Shown: piece by piece, positions 5,746 through 12,894 of the stretch
Numbering within the stretch: position 1 is the stretch's first letter
Layout of the letters: each line of letters opens with the position of its first letter
Source of the DNA: JBDTCS01 sp039923455
GTDB taxonomy: Bacteria > Bacteroidota > Ignavibacteria > Palsa-1295
Direction: 5' to 3'
DNA: 15,927 nucleotides
Assembly: GCA_039923455.1 (NCBI GenBank)
Contig: JBDTCS010000136.1
Location: 1-15,927 of the forward strand
Notes under the pieces: generated by a model
Database searches by the model: none
What the model was told of the DNA's origin: nothing
Seen by the model: the letters and a program-made list of their open reading frames with translations, nothing else
Made by a program: the position numbers and the translations under genes

Positions 5746-6387
5746 CTATTGTTGCTTCTGTTGCATCTGAATGCCCGGAGGCAGTTTGAAAAGATTCGTA
5801 TCGACTGGCGTGACGGTATCAAAGCTTGTTGCAATCATCCTGATCTCATCGGTCGGCGAAATCGATGTGCGTTTGAGGAGTACGGCCTTCCATAGATAAA
5901 GCTCAAGGCCCGAATACTCTTGACGCCACACCGTCACCGGTAGACCGAGCACGGTGTCTGTGCGAGTCTTCACAAATTGATCTTTCGACAGGCCCGCCTC
6001 GAGATCTGACTTGTAGTCCGGCATGGACTCCTTGTCCAAGTGCATGATGCTATCGACATCATGATTTACTTCGTGGAGCGCTGTGTGCTTTTGTATGTCA
6101 ATCGAATAAATATCCGCCCCGATGGAAAGGTTGATCATCTTGATCTGCTGAATATCATGTTCCTGCAAATGCTCCTGATTTGCAATACGAACTTCACGGC
6201 GTCCCCAATGATCGAATACCAACTCTTCGACACCTCGTGCATCGCCGGAATATTGATAGTGCACGTGTCCGTGCTCAATGCCGTAACGATGGAAATCACC
6301 GAGCGAGGCTGCGTTATCACCCTTCTTACAGCCTGCGATCAGCACGAAGCAAAGCATAAGTGCTGAGATTTTTTGTACTGCGCTCAT
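5746..6387 (-). CDS. exported lipoprotein, possibly LolA/DUF4412-like
   Basis: A 213-residue protein with a lipoprotein signal: hydrophobic ISALMLCFVLIAGC ending in the lipobox LIAGC, lipidated Cys20, then KKGD. The mature part has the order YGIEHGHVHYQYSG, then VEELVFDHWGRREV, and near the end LELYLWKAVLLKR and FKLPPGIQM. This recalls DUF4412 and other LolA-fold periplasmic proteins, where a lipid-holding beta sheet is built from such strands; the match is by eye and weak. It probably sits on the periplasmic side of an envelope membrane. The chosen ATG gives a signal peptide of normal length. A TTG at 6402 would overlap the stop of the preceding gene (TTGA) and add five residues, and would couple the two genes. 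The coaBC start lies 63 bases downstream. Confidence 0.8.
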   Translation of the reverse strand: MSAVQKISALMLCFVLIAGCKKGDNAASLGDFHRYGIEHGHVHYQYSGDARGVEELVFDHWGRREVRIANQEHLQEHDIQQIKMINLSIGADIYSIDIQKHTALHEVNHDVDSIMHLDKESMPDYKSDLEAGLSKDQFVKTRTDTVLGLPVTVWRQEYSGLELYLWKAVLLKRTSISPTDEIRMIATSFDTVTPVDTNLFKLPPGIQMQQKQQ

Positions 6388-6398
6388 AGTTGCGATGC

Positions 6399-6653
6399 TC
6401 AATTTCTATCTTTTCCGATCAAGATCTGATACACGAATAATAGAATGACGGCACCGATCACCGACACGATGAATCCGGCAGGCTCGCCTTCGTGATAAAA
6501 TCCGAGCTCTCTTCCGAGCCATCCACCGATGATAGATCCGAGCAAACCGATAACCATCGTGATAATGCAACCGCCCGGTGTGCGACCCGGCGTTAGAAAC
6601 TTTGCCACGACTCCAATAACAAGACCAATCAAGGCCATCCAAAGATAATGCAT
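6399..6653 (-). CDS. GlsB/YeaQ/YmgE-family small membrane protein
   Basis: An 84-residue protein with three hydrophobic helices: about residues 3-19 (LWMALIGLVIGVVAK), 29-46 and 62-79. Between them are the family marks FLTPGRTPGG, a glycine-rich turn (GLLGSIIGGWLGRELG) and the loop before the last helix. This is the transglycosylase-associated protein family (PF04226), often stress-induced, with no established biochemical activity. The ATG at 6653 is chosen; a TTG two codons earlier is the only longer option. No Shine-Dalgarno is visible. It overlaps or abuts the following lipoprotein gene, so the two are probably co-translated. Confidence 0.9.
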   Translation of the reverse strand: MHYLWMALIGLVIGVVAKFLTPGRTPGGCIITMVIGLLGSIIGGWLGRELGFYHEGEPAGFIVSVIGAVILLFVYQILIGKDRN

Positions 6654-6805
6654 AGTCAAGAAAAAAGTAAAAAACTACGTAGGACTACCGATCCACATTT
6701 TAGAATTTCCCAGGGTCCAATTTGTTACCGATTGCCAACAACCGCGCACGGACTATCGGTTCGCAGGAGATCATTATCCGAGTCACTACCTTAGGCGCAC
6801 GCAGT

Positions 6806-7588
6806 TTAGGGAGCACTTCGCCAAATTCCTTTCAATCCGGAGGATGATCCTTGCTTTGCAGTGGAATCAGGTTTTAGGAGAGTAGCTTCGATGCCGGCTA
6901 ACGAATCTACCGAATGGGCGAGCATGTTGTAGGCTGCAGCATCGGAGACGGAGGAGAAAATCAACACGGAATCTGCAAGGACCCGTTCGTTGATATCGTC
7001 GAAGAGTGCGAGCATTTGTTCAAAGCGCTCGGTGGTTTCGGTCTCCAGGCTATCATATTGGTTGCGCCAAATTGGGAGCAATAGATCGGCGCGCAGCAGT
7101 TCCTTTTCGGTAGTGGTTCGCTCAGGGTCACCAGCGAGGAATGCAGAGTCAAGCGCACGCGTGACGCACCGAGCGTAGGCATGCTTGATTGTATCAAGTT
7201 CCAGACGTAATACCTGTTCGGATGCATGAAACTCGGAGAGCGTGCGCTTCGCCTTATTACGAGTTGCATCATCCGTGAGATGTTCCGGCGCGAGTAATTG
7301 CAACGATGCAACGCCATTGGTGAGCAGACGACGCGCTTGCTCTACGTGCGCTGCACGAGAATAATAAAAAAGTGCGCTATCATAGAACTGCGGTAAGTCG
7401 CTAATATCGGCGGCTTCTTTCTGATGTTTCCAGATCACATCTTCGGCTCGCTCGGAGGCTTCGATCAGTCGCGCAGGATCGCTCGTCTTGTGCTTGCAAC
7501 CAGTGCCGCAAAGCATGGATAGTATAAGACAGAGCTGTGCAATGTGCACCCTGCTCCGCCCAACGTTCGGATTAGACCATCGCAACAT
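6806..7588 (-). CDS. unrecognised exported helical protein
   Basis: A 260-residue protein I do not recognise. Residues 15-30 (HIAQLCLILSMLCGTG) form a signal or anchor ending at Cys31; the -3 residue is Gly, so lipidation there is uncertain. After that the chain is rich in Glu, Arg, Leu and Ala with no long hydrophobic stretch, and reads as a run of amphipathic helices (for example EASERAEDVIWKHQKEAAD and LSEFHASEQVLRLELDTI). It ends with a Ser/Gly-rich tail. Its first five codons overlap the end of the large oxidoreductase gene by 17 bases, which suggests translational coupling. A start at the internal Met25 would delete most of the signal and is less likely. A function cannot be given. Confidence 0.75.
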   Translation of the reverse strand: MLRWSNPNVGRSRVHIAQLCLILSMLCGTGCKHKTSDPARLIEASERAEDVIWKHQKEAADISDLPQFYDSALFYYSRAAHVEQARRLLTNGVASLQLLAPEHLTDDATRNKAKRTLSEFHASEQVLRLELDTIKHAYARCVTRALDSAFLAGDPERTTTEKELLRADLLLPIWRNQYDSLETETTERFEQMLALFDDINERVLADSVLIFSSVSDAAAYNMLAHSVDSLAGIEATLLKPDSTAKQGSSSGLKGIWRSAP

Positions 7589-10500
7589 GTTCCATCTGCA
7601 GAAGATGATCGAGCCACATCGAGGAGAGTTTTTCTTCGAGTGAGTTGGCCTTTAGGCGATCGTTCAAATGTTGAAAATCTACTTCGTCCAAAAGTTGATC
7701 CTGATTGAAGCAGCTGAAGACAAAGCCTTTTTCTTCCTGTGTGATCGGGTCAACATGTTTTTGCAAACACTGTGCGCAGACTTCTTTCATCATGCATTGC
7801 ATCGGAGAGTTGATCGAGCCAATACCAATATGAGTTGGCTTAAGATAGGGCGCAAGCATTCCGCCCTCTCTGCGAGCATACTTGACCGCAGCCATCATCC
7901 GATCCGAACCGATGGCGATGATACGATCGACTGTTCCAAGCGGGAAATTTGTCGGCACACCAAGCTCACCTTTTTCATACGCAAGCATCGCTTGCAGAAT
8001 GTTTGCACGAATGTGCGTATCCTGCGGGCGTGATGGCGTGATATAATCGCCACTATCGGTGGACCAGATCACTTGATCGGTTGCCGACTCGATCTCTTCG
8101 CGTTTGAATAGATCGTGACCGTTTTTATATCCGGCGAAATAGATGACGCGATTATTATTCTCCTTGAGTGCTTTTGCAATGCTGAAGAGCACAGCATTAC
8201 CGAGTCCACCACCGGCAAGTAGCACGGTTTCGTTTTCTGGGATCTCGGTCGGTGTTCCGGTTGGTCCCATCACGATCACTTGTTCGCCCGGCGTGAGCGC
8301 AGCACAAAGTCGCGAGCTGGAGCCCATCTCCAGCACGATGAGCGAGAGCAAACCCTTCTCTTTATCAACCCACGCACCAGTGAGTGCGAGACCTTCCATC
8401 ATGAGCAACGTGTTGTCGATGCGCTTCGCCCGCTTCTCGAAATTCTGCAAGCGATAGAATTGCCCGGGATGAAAGTGATCCGCGGCTGCCGGAGCATGTA
8501 CGATGATCTCGACAATCGTCGGCGTCAATCGATCGACACGCACGACATGGGCGAGCAACCTTGCATCCATCGACTGTTTAAACTTCGCCCACTCCGTGTG
8601 TGCGACAATCGGGCGTTCGGTTACCTCGCCAAAAACAGCTTTGTTGACATTCGGGTATCCATCGCGGGCACTCGCCATCGCTTTCACGACATTGCCGGCA
8701 TAGATCGGATGATTGTCACCATAGTAGGTGATGAACTTCGCATCTTTTTCGTAACTCGTAAAGAAGCCGCGCTCACCGGCAGAATAGTTTTTCTCTTTGA
8801 GCTCTGTGACACCAGCTTCGCCAGATTCTTCGAGTGAGAATGATTGAAAGAAATCACGCCACTTATCCATCGTGAAGGTGCCTGGTTTTTCCTTCTCATA
8901 GATTGTGTTCGGGCTCGTACCAGCTGCTACGCAAACAGTCTTTGCTTGGAGCGTGACACGCTCTCCGGTGGTGCGCCACTTGCCTTCGACTTGCGCTTGA
9001 CGTTCGAAGATGATCGCGCTCACGGCACCAAATTCACCCGGCACAGCTTCGACCGGAGACATATTTTCGATGTAATAGATACCCTCTTCGAGCGACTTCT
9101 CGACCTCTTCATGATTCAAGCGATAGGCCGGAGAATCGAGTAGCGATTTTCTGTACGCGATACTAACACCACCCCATGAACGGAGCAGCGGAATAAAATT
9201 CGGCTTCTCGCCCGATCGCTCGGCGCGTGCTCGTTCGTCGATGATCGCTTTGCCGTGCTCTAAAAGCGTGGCGAGTTTCTTTTTGTCCTCGTCGGTCATT
9301 CTGGCGAGAGTTGCTTCCTCACCTTTTTCATGCACGATCGTCGAATAGCGATGGAATACTTTCTCGACATGTACCGGATAATACGCCATGAGTTCGGTCG
9401 CGGTGTCGATCGCAGTAAGTCCGCCACCAATAACAACAGCCGGCAACTCGACATCGAGGTTCGCCATCGTATCACGCTTTTGCGCACCGGTGAGTTGCAA
9501 GGCCATGAGGAAATCACTCGCTTTGCGAATACCACGAATGAGATTATTCTTCATCGGCACTATCGTCGGCTTGCCTGCACCACTTGCGATCGCGATATGA
9601 TCGAAGCCATATTGCGAAAAAGCTTCCTCGATCGTGATAGTCCCACCGAAGCGTACACCACCATAGATAGAGAATGTGCTTCGACGCGCGAGTGTGCGAT
9701 AGATCGTTGTCAGAAAATTCTTATCCCAACGAACCGTGATACCATACTCCGCAACGCCACCGAATCCATCAAGTGAACGAGCATCGAGTGAGTTGTAGAG
9801 TGAGCGCCAATGTTCAACGGGTGTTGGTGCGTGCCAAGCGCCATCGGTGCCAATCGAACCGATCTCGGGTTCGGGAAGCGGTTCTATTTTTAGTCCGTCA
9901 ATTCCGACAACTCCAAAACCTTCGTTGAGCAAATAATGCGAAAGCGTATAGCCTGCCGGTCCCAGACCAACGACGAGCACCTTCTTGCCGTTGTAGGGCA
10001 AGGGGTATGGGCGCTTTACATTCAGTGGATTCCAACGTGTCAGGAAACCATAGATTTCAAAACCCCAACGCATATCGAGCACGTCTGTCAGCGCACCTGT
10101 TTCGGCTTGCGGAATATTCACGGGCGTTTGCTTTTGATAGATGCAGCCCTTCATACAATCGTTGCAGATACGATGTCCGGTGCCGGGGCACATCGGATTA
10201 TCGATCATGATGAGCGCGAGCGCAGCAATCGAATCACCGATGTTGCGCATCACGTGCATCTCGGAGATTTTTTCATCCAGCGGGCAACCCGTGAGGTCAA
10301 TGCCGAGCGGATTCTTCTTCAGTGCTCCTGACTTCTCATGCAAGCCTTTTGAACAAGAATCTTTCGAGCGCTCGTGACAATAAATACAATAGTCCGTTTC
10401 GCCTTGCACTTCACGCGAGGTCATGCGCTCATCGGTCAGCGCGAAGCCATCACGTCGACGATAGGTATCTTCCGGTCCGAGAAATTTTTCGGGTAGCGTG

Positions 10501-11345
10501 GTGTCGGGTCGGATGACATGAACCAAATGCGAGAAGTCGAGCGTCTGCGGGAGATGATAGCTCGACCAATCGCGGACTGCCTTGCCAAGTGGTTTATCGT
10601 AGGCACGTGCTGCGGAAAGTGCCTCAACGAGTTGTATCAATCGGCGAATCTCCGCGAATGGCACCAATGCATCCGGAAGGTTCTCGAACAGATTACTCAC
10701 AGGATTTGCATGCAGCTCCAGTGCAAACGCTTGCATCCATTCGGTATCTGCGATCGACGGCTCGAGCATCGCTTTTTCAAGCGCGAGCAACTGCATCGCC
10801 ATACGAGAGAATCCGAGTTCGGCATCGACACCGGTGAAGAAAACTTGCATCTTACTCTTTTCGAGCCACGTAGCAAGTGTGTCGAGTTCGGAAAGCAGCG
10901 CGACTGCCTGGCAATCTGCCGCGGTCTTGAATTTCTTGAGCGCGCGACGCGTCAAAAATTCACGCTTAAAATCAAAAATAATCTTGTCCCGCTGAGCGAT
11001 CGAGATCAGGCGCTCACGATCTTCTTCAACGTGAAAAAGCTTCGTGATAAAATTGGAGACGTAAGGTGACAGACGAACCAGCAGATCCGATATCTCGGTA
11101 TCCAGCATTCCCTTCCCTTGCGAGGATTTATACTTTGCCCAGAGCAAGGAAAGCTCCGAATCTTTTTCGGAAAGCTCCTCAAAAAACAGCTCGGAGAGCA
11201 GCCGAAGCTTCTCTGGGTCGTAAAGATCCTGATATGCAAAACCAGGAATACCGAGTGAAAGCGGGCCTTTGGACGGGTTGAGTTTAGCGCCGGGCGTTGC
11301 TATTTCGTTTTGCAATCTGTTTCTTACGGGATCGAATGGAGTCAT
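7572..11345 (-). CDS. fused GltD/NfnB-like and PyrK/NfnA-like flavin iron-sulfur oxidoreductase
   Basis: A 1257-residue cytosolic enzyme. Residues 1-300 are helical and unrecognised. Two cubane cluster sites follow: Cys320, 323, 331, 354 and Cys386, 394, 397, 401. The GltD-like part has the FAD motif VLVVGLGPAG (456-465), the second dinucleotide motif VVIGGGLTAIDTATEL (637-652) and a C-terminal FAD contact near YAGNVVKAMASARDGY (882-897). From about 930 there is a ferredoxin-reductase-like PyrK/NfnA domain: HPGQFYRLQNF (959-969), GPTGTP, nucleotide loop LLAGGGLGNAVL (1042-1053), and a 2Fe-2S site of Cys1184, 1190, 1193, 1212. NfnAB and sulfide dehydrogenase have these two modules on separate chains and pass electrons between NAD(H), NADP(H) and ferredoxin or polysulfide; the exact reaction here is inferred. 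Single-chain relatives of this size exist elsewhere, as I recall. Confidence 0.88.
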   Translation of the reverse strand: MTPFDPVRNRLQNEIATPGAKLNPSKGPLSLGIPGFAYQDLYDPEKLRLLSELFFEELSEKDSELSLLWAKYKSSQGKGMLDTEISDLLVRLSPYVSNFITKLFHVEEDRERLISIAQRDKIIFDFKREFLTRRALKKFKTAADCQAVALLSELDTLATWLEKSKMQVFFTGVDAELGFSRMAMQLLALEKAMLEPSIADTEWMQAFALELHANPVSNLFENLPDALVPFAEIRRLIQLVEALSAARAYDKPLGKAVRDWSSYHLPQTLDFSHLVHVIRPDTTLPEKFLGPEDTYRRRDGFALTDERMTSREVQGETDYCIYCHERSKDSCSKGLHEKSGALKKNPLGIDLTGCPLDEKISEMHVMRNIGDSIAALALIMIDNPMCPGTGHRICNDCMKGCIYQKQTPVNIPQAETGALTDVLDMRWGFEIYGFLTRWNPLNVKRPYPLPYNGKKVLVVGLGPAGYTLSHYLLNEGFGVVGIDGLKIEPLPEPEIGSIGTDGAWHAPTPVEHWRSLYNSLDARSLDGFGGVAEYGITVRWDKNFLTTIYRTLARRSTFSIYGGVRFGGTITIEEAFSQYGFDHIAIASGAGKPTIVPMKNNLIRGIRKASDFLMALQLTGAQKRDTMANLDVELPAVVIGGGLTAIDTATELMAYYPVHVEKVFHRYSTIVHEKGEEATLARMTDEDKKKLATLLEHGKAIIDERARAERSGEKPNFIPLLRSWGGVSIAYRKSLLDSPAYRLNHEEVEKSLEEGIYYIENMSPVEAVPGEFGAVSAIIFERQAQVEGKWRTTGERVTLQAKTVCVAAGTSPNTIYEKEKPGTFTMDKWRDFFQSFSLEESGEAGVTELKEKNYSAGERGFFTSYEKDAKFITYYGDNHPIYAGNVVKAMASARDGYPNVNKAVFGEVTERPIVAHTEWAKFKQSMDARLLAHVVRVDRLTPTIVEIIVHAPAAADHFHPGQFYRLQNFEKRAKRIDNTLLMMEGLALTGAWVDKEKGLLSLIVLEMGSSSRLCAALTPGEQVIVMGPTGTPTEIPENETVLLAGGGLGNAVLFSIAKALKENNNRVIYFAGYKNGHDLFKREEIESATDQVIWSTDSGDYITPSRPQDTHIRANILQAMLAYEKGELGVPTNFPLGTVDRIIAIGSDRMMAAVKYARREGGMLAPYLKPTHIGIGSINSPMQCMMKEVCAQCLQKHVDPITQEEKGFVFSCFNQDQLLDEVDFQHLNDRLKANSLEEKLSSMWLDHLLQMEHVAMV

Positions 11346-11352
11346 ATAACTT

Positions 11353-11369
11353 GAAACCGCTCTGGTTTC
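11353..11369 (-). promoter_or_regulatory. small hairpin before the oxidoreductase start
   Basis: GAAACC and GGTTTC form a perfect 6-bp stem with a 5-base loop, ending eight bases before the ATG. No Shine-Dalgarno is seen here, so the hairpin occupies the place where ribosomes must load. Possibly chance. Confidence 0.25.
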
Positions 11370-11463
11370 GGCTAATTTGGAAGTATTGCAAAGCGAAATT
11401 GACGGACTTTCGTTTACTGGCTTTGCAACCGGATAAAATGTTTATGGTCTCCGTGAAGAGAAT

Positions 11464-11494
11464 CCAAAGTAGGGTATATCAAAAGCCTTGCCAA
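11464..11494 (-). promoter_or_regulatory. weak promoter candidate for the oxidoreductase operon
   Basis: On the minus strand TTGG (11494-11491), 19 bases, then TACTTTGG (11471-11464). This resembles the Bacteroidota pattern but the -7 box is one base short of TAnnTTTG. It is the best candidate in the 229 bases upstream of the gene block. Confidence 0.22.
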
Positions 11495-11550
11495 CGCAGC
11501 AGGGAAAATCAGGTAAAAATTCTTGCCTTGATTTGAAAGTGCAAATAGTG

Positions 11551-11558
11551 TATCTTTG
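11551..11558 (+). promoter_or_regulatory. candidate -7 box (TATCTTTG)
   Basis: An exact TAnnTTTG match, with CTTG 20 bases upstream as a poor -33 element. It is followed by GGGAG (11565-11569) and an ATG at 11575, so box, ribosome site and start codon are in a normal order and distance. Confidence 0.42.
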
Positions 11559-11574
11559 AAGTGCGGGAGTGAAA

Positions 11575-11890
11575 ATGCAAATTATTGCGACCGTTCTCGG
11601 TGTGTTCTTTTCGCTGTGTTCGTTGTCTTAAAATAACTGACAAACAACTGTTGAGCTACGTCATATACTTAACGAGCCTGCTCGCTCTCTTTAGTATAGT
11701 CCATGAACCGGAGGAAACTCCGAACCTCGGCCGAATGCAAATGGCTTCGATCGCTGCAGTGACCCTACCGACTGATCCTGAAGCCCCTATCCAAGGCGAC
11801 ATGATCCGCCCGGCATCCGACCTCATCATTCGTGACACGGTGCTCGCGGGTTGGGGTAAGGCAAAAACCGCTAAACAAAAACTGGATTAA
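11575..11890 (+). pseudogene. small gene, apparently frameshifted; exported or membrane protein
   Basis: The ATG at 11575 has the best start signals of the region (TATCTTTG box, GGGAG), yet reads only MQIIATVLGVFFSLCSLS before TAA at 11629. Skipping one base there (from TCT straight to AAA at 11630) joins it to a frame open to 11890, giving about 104 residues. The second part begins KITDKQLLSYVIYLTSLLAL, has one more hydrophobic stretch, then a soluble section with VTLPTDPEAPIQGDM and LIIRDTVLAGWG, and ends QKLD. That second frame has no good start codon of its own (TTG at 11651 without a ribosome site). A one-base deletion, a sequence error or a programmed shift would each explain this; chance is also possible. 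No family is recognised. Confidence 0.35.
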
Positions 11891-11921
11891 GAAAAACTGG
11901 ATTAAGAAAAACTAGATTAAG
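11877..11921. repeat. 15-bp tandem triplicate carrying stop codons
   Basis: AAAAACTGGATTAAG occurs three times head to tail (the third copy has CTAGATT). In the frame of the small gene each copy reads ...KLD-stop, so the end of the gene with its TAA is present three times in the same frame. Confidence 0.75.
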
Positions 11922-11975
11922 CGATAACGAAACGATCGTCTTTATTCCGATCGATTCCGGCTCTCTGCTCAGAGC

Positions 11976-12878
11976 TCACCGACACAATAAATTTTTCTCA
12001 GTCGTACCAAGTGTAGTTGCAATCAGCTCTTGATCGCTGACGAGCGTGGTCGTTTTTTTGTTCTCATCGATCACCGAGATCGAAAGTCCTGCGGCACGAA
12101 TCAACTCCAGAAATTCCTTAGGAGTGCTTCCGGCTTTTATCAACGCCGATGGAGAGAACTCCGTAAATATCACGAGTGGCTTACGCGTCTGCGAGAGCAA
12201 GTACTCTTTGAATCCGTTCAGCACCGCAAACTCCGCTCCTTGCACATCCATGATTATCACATCGGGAGCTTCCTCAACTGTTCGCATGAACGAGCTAAGC
12301 GTTACGGTCTCTACCTCAACGGACGCACGTCCGGCCTCTGCTTCGAATATCTGGTGATCCCCGGAGTTCGATGCGCTGAAAAATAACTGGAGCGTTCCAT
12401 CACGATCGGAGACAGCCTTTTGATACGCGTGCACATGTTGCAGCCTATTCTGTGCGAGGTTACGCGAAAGCAATTCAAAATTTTTCGGACTCGGTTCGAA
12501 GGCATAGACCTCGCCTTCTTTGCCGACCAATGCACCACTCAGGATTGCGTAATACCCAATGTTCGCACCAATGTTATACACCGTCATACCCTCTTCTAAG
12601 ACTTGCTGTATAAGGAGCGACTCATACGGCTCATACGTTCGATAGACCAGAAATTGATGCGCAACGCCGCCGTCTGAGGCATCGACGGTGATATGTTTTC
12701 CGGGGAGTCCGGGCATCGGCAGCATGACCTCACCTTGAATGCCGAACCACGAAAGCCTTTTGTGTAGACGGTAGCTTAACTTGTGATGCAAATTATTTAC
12801 GCTCTCACTACGATTCATTCCATTGCCGGTCGTGGCAATAAGAATATTTCTCGCGAGTTCAAACAGACTTCTTCGCAT
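11976..12878 (-). CDS. FkbM-family methyltransferase
   Basis: A 300-residue protein with a SAM-dependent methyltransferase fold. The SAM loop is VYNIGANIGYYAILSGALVG (100-119); the first acidic residue, normally Asp, is Asn102 here. The second strand ends VYAFEPSP with Glu128, and the family mark DVQGAEFAVLNG (211-222) follows, in place of the usual DVEGAE. FkbM proteins are O-methyltransferases of sugars, polyketides or glycolipids; the substrate cannot be read from the sequence. The first 90 residues are not part of the core. It begins 16 bases after mlaD on the same strand and ends the operon. A start at Met21 is possible but the upstream Met fits the spacing. Its presence next to a lipid transporter suggests modification of an envelope lipid or glycan, which is inference. 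Confidence 0.9.
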   Translation of the reverse strand: MRRSLFELARNILIATTGNGMNRSESVNNLHHKLSYRLHKRLSWFGIQGEVMLPMPGLPGKHITVDASDGGVAHQFLVYRTYEPYESLLIQQVLEEGMTVYNIGANIGYYAILSGALVGKEGEVYAFEPSPKNFELLSRNLAQNRLQHVHAYQKAVSDRDGTLQLFFSASNSGDHQIFEAEAGRASVEVETVTLSSFMRTVEEAPDVIIMDVQGAEFAVLNGFKEYLLSQTRKPLVIFTEFSPSALIKAGSTPKEFLELIRAAGLSISVIDENKKTTTLVSDQELIATTLGTTEKNLLCR

Positions 12879-12894
12879 CTAAGGCTCGTTCGGA

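Noticed and set aside
8280..8837. Plus-strand frames of 100-185 codons opposite the oxidoreductase (also 10518-11069)
   Set aside because: The minus-strand protein has cofactor motifs across the same positions; the shadows show no motifs or start signals.
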